Of a DNA stretch of 64,000 nucleotides, positions 29,130 to 40,969 are shown piece by piece (position 1 is the stretch's first letter; the number at the start of each line of letters is the position of its first letter). The notes beneath the pieces are model-generated. The model was not told the DNA's origin. It made no database searches and saw nothing but the letters and a program-made list of their open reading frames with translations. A program made the position numbers and the translations under genes. The stretch is from NCBI GenBank assembly GCA_024291935.2, contig CM044306.1, positions 5,280,501-5,344,500 of the forward strand, in the 5' to 3' direction. Origin of the DNA: Okapia johnstoni (taxonomy: Eukaryota; Chordata; Mammalia; Artiodactyla; Giraffidae).

Positions 29130-30365
29130 ACTGTCAAGGGAGTGGACAGACAAACCGCAGGCTGGGGGAAGTGTTTGCAAAAACACGTCTGATAAAGGAC
29201 GGTTATTCAAAATTATGCAAATGAGAAAGCAAACGGCACAATTAAAAAATGGGCCAAAGACCCCAAAGACCAGGCACCTCACCAAAGAAAGACAGACGGC
29301 AAATAAGCACATGAAAGGGCGCGCCACATCCTCTGTCATCAGAGAAATGCAAATTAAAATAACAAGCTGCCCCCTCACGCCTACAAGAAAGGCCAACATC
29401 TAAAACCCTGACAACACCGAATGCTGGCAAGGGTGTGAAGCAACAGGAACTCGCATTTGTGCAAATGGTACAGCAAAAATGGTGCAGCCCCTTCGGAAGA
29501 CAGTTGAGCGATTACCTACGAAACTAAACATACTCTTACCGTGATCTTACCATGATCCAGCAATCCTGGTATTTTACTCAAAGGAGCTGAAAAACGTGAG
29601 ATTACATAAAAACCTGCATGGAATATTTATAGCAGCTTTATGAACAACGGCCAAAACTCAGAAGCAATTAAGATGTCCTTCAGTGTGTACGTTCATGCTC
29701 AGTCACTGAGTCGTGTCCAACTTTTTGCGACCCCCATGGGCTGTAGCCCACCAGGCTCCTCTGTCCGTGGGATTTGTGGCAAATGGACACATAAACTGTG
29801 GTCCCTCCAGGCAATGGAATATCATCCAACACTAAAGAGAAATGAGCTACCAAGTCATGAAAAGACACAGAGGAACCTTAAATGCAGAGCGAATTACTAT
29901 GCATTGACTTAATAAAAGAAGCCAATTTGAAAAAACGACATACTGTATGATTCCAACTGCATGACATTCTGGAAAACGCAAAACTATGTAGGCAGTAAAA
30001 AGATCAGTGTCTGCCAGTGGGGCGGGGGCAGGGAGGGGCGATGAGGCAGAGCACAGAGGATTCTGGGGGCAGAGAAACGACTGTGTGCGATGCTGTAATT
30101 GTGGATACACGTCTCTATACATCTGTCCAAACCCATAGGTTGTACAACACCAGGAATGCACTGCCATGCGGACTCTGCACTCTGGATGGTAATGCCGTGT
30201 GGATGTTGGGCCATCGATTGAAACGAATGTACCGAGCTGGTGGGGAACGTGGATGGGGGGGTGGGGGTGCAGTGCACGTGGGGAGGCAGGGGGTCTCTGG
30301 GAATTCTCCATACTTTCTGAACAATGTGAAAGTGAACCTAAGACTACTGTAAAAATGTAAAGTCT
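29130..30365 (+). mobile_element. Ancient L1 (L1M-class) 3' end with SINE stub
   Basis: ORF2-derived words ('ttaaaaaatgggccaaagac', 'agagaaatgcaaattaaaat', 'ccagcaatcctggtatt') and 3'UTR words ('acatactgtatgattccaac', 'tctatacatctgtccaaac', 'aacctaagactactgtaaaa') are in correct order. The frame is broken many times. A Bov-A stub interrupts it at 29684-29777. Confidence 0.88.
29684..29777 (-). mobile_element. Truncated Bov-A/Bov-tA stub
   Basis: 'tcagtcactgagtcgtgtcc' to 'ctcctctgtccgtgggattt' is present. The tRNA-like head is missing and L1 sequence resumes directly. Confidence 0.88.
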
Positions 30366-30399
30366 TAATTTTATTTTCAAATTTTAATTAAAAAAATAT

Positions 30400-30523
30400 A
30401 TAGATATATTTTTTTGCTGAGCCATGTGGCATGTAGAATCTTAGTTCCCTGACCAGGGATGGACCCCACACCCCCTGCATTGGAAGCATGGAGTCCTAAC
30501 CACTGGACCCCCAGGGAAGTCCC
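30400..30523 (-). mobile_element. CHR-type SINE
   Basis: Reverse copy with 'ccctgaccagggatgg', 'cctaaccactggacccccag' and 'ggaagtccc'. 'taaag(t/c)cttaattttt' at about 30358-30372 and 30525-30540 is a probable target duplication in the L1 tail. Confidence 0.87.
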
Positions 30524-30540
30524 ATAAAGCCTTAATTTTT

Positions 30541-31639
30541 AAAAGATGCCAACTGGAAGGAGGTGTAGAAAAGGAACCCCAAGGGGGTTTTGGGCGAGGC
30601 TGGGGAAGATCCCAGGGAGGGGGGAGAGCGAGGAGACAGGGATCAGCCGTGCCGCCCCTGCCACCCCCTCCCTCCCCAGCCCAGGGCAGGGGCAGGCTGA
30701 GGTGCCTGGATTCAACCTCGGCTGGCAGGCAGAGGAGGGAAGGATCAATTAATTCAATTAATTCATTGGGCTGACATGTTCTGTGAACATCGCTCCCGGG
30801 ACTAGCAGCCAATGGTGGTTTAATAGGCACTTTAGCTCTGAGATGACACCTGGGCCAGCTGCTCTTTCCAGGGCAGGAGACTTGCCGCAAGACGTGGGGA
30901 GCCACTGGCAGGCTGGCGCCCTGAAGCAGAGGATGAGGGGGGTGTCCTTGGGCTGGGAGAGATCGCTGCTCAGACAGCCCCTCCCTCAGCCCTGGGTGAC
31001 CAGAGGGGAGCAGGACAGGGTTGGTGGGGAGACGGGGCTCAGGGTCCCTGTGGGTCCATGGAGGGGCCAGGCCAAGTGTCCTTAAACCCCTTTCAGTTCT
31101 GACATTCCAGGACTTGTGATCTGGAGGGGAGCTTACATTTCAGGGTCTGTGGATGATTTCTAAACACCCAGCCACTCTGGTGTCAGAGACCAGAGAATAG
31201 GGCTGCTCTGAGAGGTGCAGGCGCGTCTCTGGCCGCAGAGCTCAGCAGCAGCAGAGGTGGATGAGATCCAGCACCTTTAGCAGCTTCCCCGTGCCGTCCC
31301 CCCAGGGAGCAAGGAAGCTGGACCCAGGCTCCCCTGGTCACGGCCTGGTTCCCTGCATGCGTTTCCTGGAGTGTCAGCCGTGCTGGCCCCTCTGTCCATC
31401 TTAGGAACTGAGGGCATGTCTGCAGCAGGCGGGTGGAGCCAGTCACTGCTCCCCCTTCCCTCCTGGCAGGGGCCGCCAGTCCCACTGCAGAGTGGCTGTC
31501 CCACCCATGAAGACGTCCCTAAATGCTCCCACTGGCCTCCATCAGGCTCCTGGTCAGAAGGCAGAGAGGAAAGAAGAAATGTGTTTCGAGAGTTCAGGAT
31601 GCTGGGGACGGTGCTGTCCGCTGATCACATTTTTCGTCT
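30541..31639. other. Unique DNA with an AT-rich homeodomain-like repeat
   Basis: 'caattaatt' occurs twice in tandem at about 30745-30764. The rest is GC-rich and featureless. No gene supported. Confidence 0.35.
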
Positions 31640-31750
31640 CGCTTAGATCCGCTGAGTTTTATCGGCCCATTTTACAGACTGAGCAAACTGAGGTTGAGAG
31701 TGGTTAAGTCATACGCCCAACGTCTCAGAGTTAGGGGGTGACAGGGGTGG
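31640..31750. repeat. L2/MIR-type relic
   Basis: 'cccattttacagactgagc', 'aactgaggttgagagtgg' and 'ttaagtcatacgcccaacg' match the common L2/MIR core. Confidence 0.55.
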
Positions 31751-32784
31751 AATTCCAGCGAGGGTCCTTTCTGTTCCCCCAAAGCTTGGAGGATTCCAGG
31801 CGTACCTCTGCCAGGAGGGAGACGATCCTGCTGGTAACCCCCACCCCATCACCCCCCGCCCAGCAGAATGTCCTGCCAGGGCAGCCACAAACCCGGCTGC
31901 CTTGTCCCTCTTCCAGTCCCTCCCGACAGCTCCCAGGACACAGGGCAATGGCTCCTCCCGGGGCGGCAGATAACCCCAATCATGGTTCAGAGATGCCGAA
32001 ACTGATGTTCACAGTCCCTGTGGCACAGAATCCAGGCGTGCTGTGCTCTCTGTTGAATGACCTCCCTCCCTCCCTCCACAGCTCTTGGTGCCCACTGGGC
32101 AGCTGGACTTGCTCCAGAGAGGGCTGTCTCCTCCTGAAGATGTGGCGTGGGCATTGCCCTGTCCAAGGCAGCCAGTGTGGGGGACATCAGGTCAGCCTCT
32201 CATCAGCCGTGTGACTCAGGTACACTCAGTCCTGCTGCTGCCTCAGAGCTGGAGTGGCACCTGGCCCCAGCCACCTGCTCAGACCCCCCGAGATGTGTCA
32301 TCCACGCCTTCAGCTGCTGCTGTCAGCTCTCTCTTTCTCAGCGCTCCGAGTTTCAATGACAACCCCACTTGCCTTCTAAAGAGACACATCAAGGACTCCT
32401 GTCACCATGACGCCATCGGCCTTCTCACTGTTTGCAGAGACACTGGGCGCCAGTAGCCCCTGCCCTGGCCCTGTTGCTGGCTGATAAAAAAAAAAAAATT
32501 GCTTTCTCTGCCAAAGGAAAAACACCCAGCAAGTCTTTTCTTGTGAGAAAGCTCTTAGGCTGACCAGAGAAGCTGGAGTGGGGAGCGGGGAGGGGACAGA
32601 GGAGAGAGGGGTGGGAAGAGAGGAGGTGGCTTTCTCTTCCAGGCAGCCTTCCTGGATTGCTGTGGAGCAGGTGGCCAGCCATCTGGGGTTGCTCACTATT
32701 GAAGAAAGCTTCCCACTACTTCATCACTCAGGGTTCTGGAGGTAATCTTTCACCTTTTTAAACTAATTTTTATTAAGTAAATTG
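31751..32784. other. Unique DNA with a 12-13 bp poly-A run
   Basis: The A run at about 32488-32500 has no identifiable retroposon beside it. No gene is supported. Confidence 0.4.
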
Positions 32785-33900
32785 ATCCTTCATTCATTCA
32801 CCCAGAAACCATTCTCTGAAAGGCTGGCAAGTCCGGGGTACTGTCAACAATGGTTCAGCCCCTGCCCTCGGACTGTTTGCAGGCCAAGGGCTCGGATAAG
32901 GCACCATGAAGTGCTGTGGGATGTGAGAAGTGGGGCAATCCAGGCTGGAAGCATCAGAGAAGGCTTCTTGGAGGAGGGGGTGTCTAAGTCAAGACTTGAA
33001 GGACAGATGGGAGTCAGCCAAGCAGAGGTGGGGGCGTGCTCTAGAGGGAGGGGACATGTGTGCAAGACCCAGCGGCAGCGGGAACATGGCAAGTCCCATT
33101 TGACCGCATTTGACTGGTTGGCGGCTTCTGGCATGGACAATGGCTGTTGGTGCCCTAGACTGAGGCTGGGAATCCTGGAAAAAGTGCCAGCTTGAGGGGG
33201 GAGATGGCAAGTTCCCACGGTATTGGGGGTGTGGGTGCTAGAGTTACCTTGTGCCACCTCATGAAAGCACGTGTGCATATCTCTCCCCAAATCTCTGTTC
33301 AGTCATTTCAGGTTGGTGGCCTGAAATCAGTCATGGTGGGAGTGCTTACACCTTGGAAATAGGCAGATGCTACCAGCCCAGAGCTGGTTGTTAACCCTCC
33401 CCAGCACAGCGCTGCTCCTCTCCCCTCTCAGATACATTCCAGCAGAGGAAGTTATTAGCAGGATGTCAGAAGATGCTCTGTGCTCAGGAGAGTAACCAGG
33501 GGGTAGACCTGGGTTTAGAGATGACCAGTGTAGTGACAGCAAGTGACGAGCCACCCAGGGAGGGGCAGGGTGGAGAAGGAAGGGCAGAGGAGAGTCTGAG
33601 GGTTGAGCCCTGAGGACCCCAACCTTCACAAGGAGCCAACCAGCAGGCTGTTGGAAATGGTCCATTCTGAGCGTCATTCCTCGAGACATTCACCACGCTT
33701 TAGCATCAATACTTCCTGGGCACCAGTCTTCCTAGAGGGAATTTTCCCTGCTCAACTGTAAGTTCAGTGAGGATGAAAAAAAAGTATCTGACGAATTCAC
33801 AACTCTAGCTCTGGAGCCTGGACATTGCTGGGCAAAGAGTGGATATCTGGTGAATGTACGAATGACTGGACTTATGAACGAACGAATGAAGGGAGAAATG
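32785..33900. repeat. Ancient L2-type fragments with unique spacer
   Basis: 32785-33075 follows an old repeat order ('ccttcattcattcacccag', 'gaaggcttcttggaggaggg', 'aagtcaagacttgaaggac'). 33755-33900 resembles its partner end ('aagttcagtgaggatg', 'gctgggcaaagagtgg'). The part between is unique. Confidence 0.4.
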
Positions 33901-34049
33901 AATGGCATGTCCATGTGTGCACCTGCGCCCCTCTCTTGGTGGGCTGTCTGTTTTAGATTATACGCTGCCAGCATCCCAGGGTTCAGCTTAGGTACTCAGT
34001 AAGTCTTGTAGGAGGTGATAAGGAAGAGAATGAGTGAAGAGAGGCAGGA

Positions 34050-34256
34050 CGAGTGTTAGTCGCTCAGTTGTGTCCGACTCTTTGTGTCCAATGGACTGCA
34101 TGAGGCCGCCAGGTTTCTCTGCCCATAGGATTCTCCAGGCAAGAACACTGGAGTCGGTTGCCATTCCCTTCTCCAGGGGATCTTCCCGACCCAGGGATTT
34201 AACTCGGGTCTCCTGCATTGTGGGTGGATTCTTCACCATCTGAGCTACTAGGGAAG
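34050..34256 (-). mobile_element. Bov-tA SINE
   Basis: Reverse copy from 'gtgttagtcgctcagttgtg' to 'ctgagctactaggga'. Confidence 0.93.
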
Positions 34257-34267
34257 GACAGGAGTGG

Positions 34268-34445
34268 ACAGGAAGTGGTCCTGTCTGTGTGACCTTGGGC
34301 CAGCCACTAAATATCTCTGAACCTCAGATTCCTCAGTCTATAAAACAACGATCCCTACTTCACAGAACAGAGAATTCAATGAGATGACGAAGGTGATAAA
34401 GGTGAGGGTACCTGGCACATAGTAGGTGCTCAACTAACATTCACC
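34268..34445 (+). repeat. MIR SINE relic, well preserved
   Basis: 'gtgtgaccttgggccagcc', 'ctgaacctcagattcctcag', 'caatgagatgacgaaggtg' and 'cctggcacatagtaggtgc' are the MIR hallmarks in order. Confidence 0.75.
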
Positions 34446-36050
34446 TCCCGCCACTCTGCTGCGCACTGAGCCCCGTGTTTTCCAGGCTCCAAGTCTGCAT
34501 CACCCAGCCTGTCTCCTTGCCTGCTCCCTGCCTCCCTCCATGAGTCTCCCTGTGCTCTTTTCTGGTCTAGTGCCCTGGTTATTTCTAGATCAAGGTGAAC
34601 TGGCCTGGCTCAGAAATATGCCTGATGGAGCTCTGACTAAGAGGACTCAAGCTGAACTTGGCGTGGTGGGGGCAAGGGGAAGAGGTGGGCAGAAGGGGCA
34701 GGGGGCATGACTCCCCCTGGCTTCCCAGCCACTCTGCTCCATTAACAGAGAGTTAATGGCTCTGTAATTTATTCTTCAGGATACTACCTTCCCAGGAAAG
34801 GGCCCTAACCTCCTAACCCTTTGCCCAACTGGGAAAATAGCTCAATTACTGAGAAATGAGACGCTGTCCCACGTGAATGGATCAGCATGAAATGATCAGT
34901 AGAGAAGGCTGGACAGGAGCAGCCACCTGTCTGGACACGGCAGCCTCCCCTGGGCAGTGGGAAGGCTGGGAGGGGCCGCGGGGAGTCTCTCTCACGCTTA
35001 CCCCTCCCAGGGAAGCCCCTCTGCCCCCATTTCTCTCCCAACAATGTTCACAGAGCAGGTGTTTAGCTGGAGTCCAGCCAGGAAACAGAAATGACCTGAT
35101 GTATTAACAGACAGGAATCTGCTACAGGAAACTGGTTCCAGGGGAGCTGAGAAGGCAAACGGGGACAGGGAACAATGCAGAGGTTAGCAAGACAGGAATC
35201 CCCACCAGTCCTAGGAGGGAAGGGTCCCGGAGGAAGCAGGGTTATCAAACCCCAGGTGGGTCGCCGGGGGCAGCTAGGACAGCGCCACCTGTCTGCCAGG
35301 ACCTGGAGTCCCGAACAAAGCACAGCGGCTGCAAGGAATGCCAGGGGAGACTCAGAGATGGGGGCACACCCCGGCTTCCCTCTCTTTCCCACCCGCCGGT
35401 GCCTCCCATCAACCACGCTCAGCCTGAGTCCAGCTGCCTCGGAGCCCGAGAAACCAGGAAGACAGCCACCTGCTATCCAGGACAGAGCAGCAGAAGGCCA
35501 AGGAAAGGATCTCAGCGGGAACAGCCAGGAATGGCACAGGGGGTCCGGACGGTAGCCTGAAGCCACAAAGCATGCGAGTGGGGGGCCCGGAGCCCCTCGC
35601 CCTGCCTTCCTTCCCGCCCCGCGCCGAAGGCTCAGCCCAGAGGGCTGGACAGCATTTGGCCCCTACCAGCTCCCTGTGCCTCGCTGATAAATGCCAGGGA
35701 GCTCCCACGCCCAGCCTGATCCATCAAGCTCCCAGTGGCAGGTTGCAGGGCCAGAGACCTTGCCCATCAGGAGCTTAATCTCTCAGACAAAGAGCAGAAA
35801 TGCAGTCCGAGCCATGGAGACATATAACACATCAAGGGCAGTTACCAACTGTCTGAGTCAGAGCCCCGCCGCTCCTGCCAGGAGCGGAGAGGGAGCCTGT
35901 CTTTGGTCTACCCTCCTCCCACCGTCTCTGGAGGGGATGGACGGAGGCCTGGAAAGGAAACCCAGAGCTTTTTTCAGGCCTTTTCCCTCTCTCCTGTCTC
36001 GTTCCTCTCTGCTTAACCTAGCCTGGCCCAAGCCTTTTGTTTCTGCCTCC
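34446..36050. other. Unique DNA with one perfect inverted repeat
   Basis: CCATTAAC-AGAGA-GTTAATGG lies at 34739-34759, in a small AT-rich patch. No gene supported. Confidence 0.35.
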
Positions 36051-36059
36051 CGCCCTTCC

Positions 36060-36180
36060 CTGGAAAAGAATGAAAGCCTCCAACGAATGCATCACTTGTT
36101 CTGTGGGGAGCCATGGATTCAACAGTGAGCAAGACGGCAAGGTGGTCCCTGCCCTCACGGTGCTTGCACACAGAGCTTCC
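36060..36180. repeat. L2-type relic (weak)
   Basis: 'ttcaacagtgagcaagacgg', 'tggtccctgccctcacgg' and 'tgcttgcacacagagcttcc' recall an old L2-type 3' region. Confidence 0.4.
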
Positions 36181-36429
36181 AGAACCTTCCTCAACTGCCC
36201 CCCAAAGGGGCAGGTCTGCCCCACCCACCCCACCCTGCTGCTTCCAGGAGGAGCTGAGACCCAGGCCACCCACAAACCCAGTTCAGGCCTTCTTTTCCCC
36301 TTGAACCCCTTTCCTGGAAGGAGGAGGTCGGAGGAGGAGGTGGGTGGGGAGGCACTGGACTCAGAGGGCTGTGATTGGCTGCCACCAGGCTGACAGACAG
36401 CGGAAGAGACCAATCCAGAAGGGCAGGTG

Positions 36430-36550
36430 GCCAGAGTGACAGTCACCGGGCATCGGCGGCGGGTGCCACGGCGGGTCCCGGCTGCCCGCCCGCAGCCCTC
36501 GGCCGGCTTCGCCCTCCCGTCTGGAGCGCGGCCCTAAATCTCTTTGACAT
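36430..36550. promoter_or_regulatory. CpG-dense patch
   Basis: About fifteen CpG steps occur within roughly 110 bases ('ggcatcggcggcgggtgcc', 'ccctcggccggcttcgccc'). It is among the densest CpG clusters in the window and adjoins an AT-rich block. It is too short for a typical CpG-island promoter and no downstream exon was recognised. Confidence 0.4.
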
Positions 36551-36790
36551 AAAATATCGTCGGAGAGCCGCAGCACGGAGAGATTAAAAAACAATAAAGA
36601 GAAAGCGAAACTCTCGACTATAATTACCAGCCTCTAGCCGGCAGCAGCAAAAGACGCACTAAAATTTTAATAGGAACCACTGCATTTAATTTAACGACAC
36701 ATTTTTTCAATTACCAGAATAATTGTTTTATTCATAAAATGAGTTTCAATAAAGAGGGTGATTTTCCTTTGTTTTTATTATTCATTTGTG
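36540..36790. promoter_or_regulatory. AT-rich candidate conserved regulatory element
   Basis: The block is packed with TAAT/ATTA and TTTAT/ATAAA cores ('actataattaccagcc', 'tgcatttaatttaacgac', 'ttttattcataaaatgag'). The 9-mer 'aattaccag' appears twice (36622-36630, 36709-36717). No transposon tail, target duplication or coding frame explains it. Such composition beside a CpG patch resembles developmental enhancers, but conservation cannot be tested here. Confidence 0.38.
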
Positions 36791-37294
36791 CAACATATTT
36801 GAGATAGGATTCCCTCGTGTGGAGGCAGCTTGGAGGGGACCCGTGACATCTGTGTCACGAGTGAAAATCGGAGGGGGCAGGCGGGGCCCCCCGAGGGGTG
36901 GGCATCCACACGGTCCGGGTGACGGCTGAGTGCGCTCCGCCAGGGCATCAGCCTCTGCCCCCCCACCCCCACCTCACGGAGAACCTTCCAGAACGCACTG
37001 AAGTTCACTTCACCAGACCCCATTGGCCTCTCCAGCCACACCCTCCACCGGCAATTTACTGAGCTCCCTGCGGCCACTGGGAAGGAGAAACTAGAAATTC
37101 AGCTCCTTCCACGAGGGAAGAATCCAAAAAATCACACTGCTAAACTGTGAGACAGCCAGAGCCGGGGGCCACTTGGAGGCGAGGAGGGAAGTGAGCAAAG
37201 ATAATAAGTTTAAAAAGACAGCCTGTTGCTGGGAAATTGAGAGCCAGCTGCCCTCGAGGAGCCCCCGAGCCTCTGTTCCTGCCCTCCCAGCTTC
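36791..37294. other. Unique DNA
   Basis: No repeat family or exon recognised. Confidence 0.4.
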
Positions 37295-37480
37295 CGATCG
37301 GGTGACTGCAATGGCCATCACTTACTGGGTGCTGAGCCTGTCCTACCCAGATTAACCTCCCAGCAAACAACAGAGCAGGAGCTATTGTTCCACCCACTTT
37401 AGATACGAGAAACCCAGGCTCCAAGAGAGGAAGCTACTTGTCCCAGATCTCCCTGGGAGGATGTGGGACAGGATCTGAAC
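37295..37480. repeat. L2-type relic
   Basis: 'tggccatcacttactgggtg', 'aacctcccagcaaacaacag' and 'gaagctacttgtcccagatc' follow L2 3' order. Confidence 0.45.
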
Positions 37481-38019
37481 CCCGCCAGGCTGACCGCAGA
37501 GTCTACGGAGGATGCTACGTATGATGCAGCTGGCCAGCTGGCCTCGAAGTGGGTTGCTTTTCAGAGTGCCCTCTGTGACTTCATCTTTGAATCAACTCGT
37601 TTGCACTTCTCTCTCTGGCTTTGTTTACACTGCACTCTAAGCTCTCTCCCGGGCAAGCTCTCAGCTTGAGAGCCCTCACCCCGAGCCTCTGGCTGGCACT
37701 CAGAGATAGCTCCCAGCTTCCAGGCCACGGCAGACGGTCCCAGCCTCACGCTGCTCCCAGGGAGGGAGGGATGGATGGATGCAGGTCAGTGTGGAGGCCA
37801 CTGTGGGGGCTGGGAGAGAAGGGTCGGGGGAGCTCTGGGGTACCCCACTCTGGGCACGGAGGTGATGCTAAGCATGGAAACACGCTTGGTTGTCTGCTCA
37901 TTCTGAACTCCATTAGAGCCAAGAGTGGGGAGACAGGACACAAGGAACCAGCAGTGGGAACCCTTGGCTGCCTCCAAAGGGAAACTGACATTGATGAACC
38001 CAATGTCCATGTCAAGGCC
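37481..38019. other. Unique DNA
   Basis: No supported feature. Confidence 0.4.
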
Positions 38020-38145
38020 TTTAAACATACATTACCTATCTAGTCCCCATGGCTACCTTGGAAACTGGGTATTATTATCCCTGAGTTAATGACAGGGAAA
38101 CTGAGGGCCCAAGAGGTCAAACAAGTTTTGTCCAGGACCACGCCA
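38020..38145. repeat. L2-type relic
   Basis: 'gggtattattatccctgag', 'cagggaaactgagggccc' and 'aagaggtcaaacaagttttg' fit an L2/MIR core. Confidence 0.5.
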
Positions 38146-38151
38146 TTCATG

Positions 38152-38333
38152 GGACTTCCCTGGTGGTCCAGTGGTTGAGAATCTGCCTTCCACTACAGGG
38201 GATGCAGGTTTGACCCCTGGTCATGGAACTGAGGTCCCACACGCTGCCAGGGAGCTGAGCCCACGCACTGTAACTAGAGAAGCCAGCAACGCACAACTAG
38301 AGAGAAGCCCCACGCACCACAACCAGACCAAGC
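38152..38333 (+). mobile_element. CHR-type SINE
   Basis: 'gggacttccctggtggtccag', 'gtttgacccctggtcatgg' and body units 'caactagagagaagcccc' are present. The A-rich tail is missing. Confidence 0.87.
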
Positions 38334-39356
38334 CTTGAAGGCTGGGGGACTTGCATTGGTCGAAGGCAGGGAGAAGCACGTCCCAGGCGGGGACAACAGC
38401 TCATGCGAAGGTGCGGCAGGTGGATGGAGCCCACGGCCTGGAGGAGGTGCGTGTTGGGAGCTCGCCATTAGACCCTGGACTCGTGCGGCCCGTCGCTTCC
38501 TCTGTCCACTGGGCGAGCACTGGGGCTGGCCTGAATCTCTCATCCTCTCCCTTTGCACCTCAAAGCCTGGAGCTCAGATGGAGTGGGGGGTTGAGGTGGG
38601 GGGACTGGGTGTGGGGCTGCCAGGCACCAAGATCACATAAGCAGCAGATGTCGGCGGATTAGCGGCTCTGCCTCCAAAGCTGCTGGAGCCACTTAATATT
38701 CTGCAGACAGATCACTTCCCTTTCATAAAAAGCAAACATGGAATTGAAATGCTGCAGACTCCAAACACCTGGGGAGGGCTGGAGGCTCGAAGCCATGAAT
38801 CTGGTGAAAGTGGTCCGGGAAAGGAGACGCAAGGATGAGAGGGACGGGGTGTGGGCCTCCCTGCTGGCCAGAAGCAGTGCCAGTCCCCCCTGGAAGGGAG
38901 CTTCGGGGATGCCTCGGGCCCTGGGTTTCTGAGGCTCCCGGGAAACACCCAGGAGTTTGGAGGGCATTGCCCAGGGGGCAGGGGTGGCTTGGGCCAGGGA
39001 TGGACAGTTGGGAAAAGCCATGTCACTTGTTGGAAGTCGCTGCCAGGAAGGGAGACACTCGGGGACCATTCCTGTTCCTCCCGACACCACGAACTGGGGG
39101 GGCAAAGACACAGCCAGGGAGATGGGAAGCAGCAGGTTCCCTCCAAACAAGCAGATCAACAGAGCAAAACAGCAAACAGCTTTTGTTAAATATGAATAAT
39201 TCCGAGAGCCCAGTGAGCTTTTATCTTATGAGCTTTTTTCTCTTTTCTTTTTTTAAATAAAGGAAGATGACTTCCTTACATTAAACGGAGCTCACCACAT
39301 TCAGCCAGGACAGAGAAGAGCTTTCTCCCTCAGCCTCACATGAGACCCAGAGTGGC
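38334..39356. other. Unique GC-rich DNA with a short AT-rich end
   Basis: 39190-39260 is AT/T-rich ('tttaaataaag') without a recognisable element. No gene supported. Confidence 0.35.
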
Positions 39357-39367
39357 TGGGCACAGCT

Positions 39368-39566
39368 GGTCGCTGTTTAGTCGCTCAGTCATATCTGGCT
39401 CTCTGTGACCCCATGGGCTGCAGCACACCAGGCTCTTCTGTCCTTCACTGTCCCCTGGATTTTGCTCAAACTCATGTCCGTTGAGTCGGTGATGCCATCC
39501 AACCACCTCATCCTCTGCCGCCCTCTTCTCCTTTTGCCTTCAATCTTTCCCAGCATCAGGATCTTT
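39368..39566 (-). mobile_element. BovB (RTE) LINE 3' fragment with 11-bp target duplication
   Basis: Read on the minus strand it encodes the last residues of the BovB polymerase, including the arginine-rich [10 protein letters not shown] block, then the short 3' tail shared with Bov-A SINEs. 'tgggcacagct' flanks it at 39357-39367 and 39567-39577. It is severely 5'-truncated and non-functional. Confidence 0.93.
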
Positions 39567-39577
39567 TGGGCACAGCT

Positions 39578-40234
39578 CATATTAACAGGTGGCATTTGCT
39601 TGGGTGCTGGCTGGACAGAGGCTGTTTGCGGCTGGTTGTTTACAAACCCTGAGTCACCTTTGGTTGGGGCACTCACATTTGACCAACCTGGGACTTTTTT
39701 TTTTTAGCACAATTTTGTGAAAAACTATTTCTTAATTCTCGTGCAGTTGTTCTGTGGTTATTCCATCTCTGTCCCCTTTGTAAACCTGATCTGGTTTTAA
39801 CAGAAATACGGTCGGAGAACAACCTAGCTTGTCTGAGAAGTACAGCACGGAGACCTGGCTGCCTGGGTTCACATCTGAGTTCTGCCATCTGCTGCCTTCT
39901 GATGAAGCAGGGAGGATGCAAGTCAGAGAAAGGAGAGGCAGGCCTCACGCTCTGCCTGTGACCTGACACAGAACACAGACTCTCAGCCCACAGGTCCACC
40001 AGGTGGACGTCGGAGGAGCCAGAGAATCTGAGGACGCGCGCCTAGGGCTGGCTCTGAATATGGTCCTGCCGGGTTGCCTCTGCAGTCTCCCAGAATCCTT
40101 CTGTTAATGACAATGACCCCACCCAGGCAGCCATGGATGCTTTGTTCTGAAGCTAACCTCACTTGGAAGAAAGGTAAGGAGGGAAGGAAAAAAAAAGGAA
40201 GGAAAGAATGCAACAATAATCAAGCTATGTCTAA
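39578..40234. other. Mostly unique DNA
   Basis: A MIR-like start ('agacctggctgcctgggttc') lies at about 39850-39900 and a GGAA-rich run at about 40165-40205. No gene seen. Confidence 0.35.
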
Positions 40235-40360
40235 TATCTGCGTGGCATTAAAAAAATTTTTTTGGCCACTCTGTGTAGCATGCAGGGTCTGGTTCCCCGA
40301 CCAGGAACTGAACCTGCGTCCCCTGCAGTGGAAACACAGTCTTAACCACTGGACCTGGCA
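40235..40360 (-). mobile_element. CHR-type SINE
   Basis: Reverse copy: 'ttggccactctgtgtagcatg', 'ccccgaccaggaactgaacc', 'cttaaccactggacctgg'. 'tggca(t/c)t' on both sides may be the target duplication. Confidence 0.87.
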
Positions 40361-40969
40361 CTTTAACACGTCCAGGCACTTTTACACAGACTGCGTCTCC
40401 TTTTATCATCCAGCCAGTGACGTCCCAGCTTCAGCATTAGCCCATTAGACAGATGAGGATACCAAGGTCCACAAGGACTTCCACAGGCACATGCTGAATC
40501 AGGGGTCAAGCTAACAGGGCTTCCACCAGGAGCCCCGAGGGAAGGCTGCCGGCTGGGGTCCTGCCCTCCCCTGTGGGGGTTCCCGGCCCTGAATCCTGGG
40601 ATTGAGTCCCCCACATGGGAGGGATGCCCACCTCCCACCCCCTGCAGCCCCAGATCTGCCTGCTTCCAGCTTCTTTGGATGGGGTCTCACTTCAAAGGAT
40701 GAAAAGTCAGCCAAGAAACAGACTGAGAGGGGAGAACACTCCTGAGAAGGAACGTGACAACCTTCTCCAGCGGAAGAAAGAAAACTGGACAGTACTTCCG
40801 CTTGCTGCTCAACTGGGACCGCCCCCCTCCACCAGGGCCCTCAGTGCGCAAGCGCCAGGGCCCGAAAGTATGTCCCAGTCCAGCGGCTGGGAGAGGAGGA
40901 CCTGTCCCACCAGACAGATGCCCAGGCAGAGGGACCCTGACGGGACAGCACGCCACACGAGTTCCCACA
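40361..40969. other. Unique DNA
   Basis: No supported feature. Confidence 0.4.
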
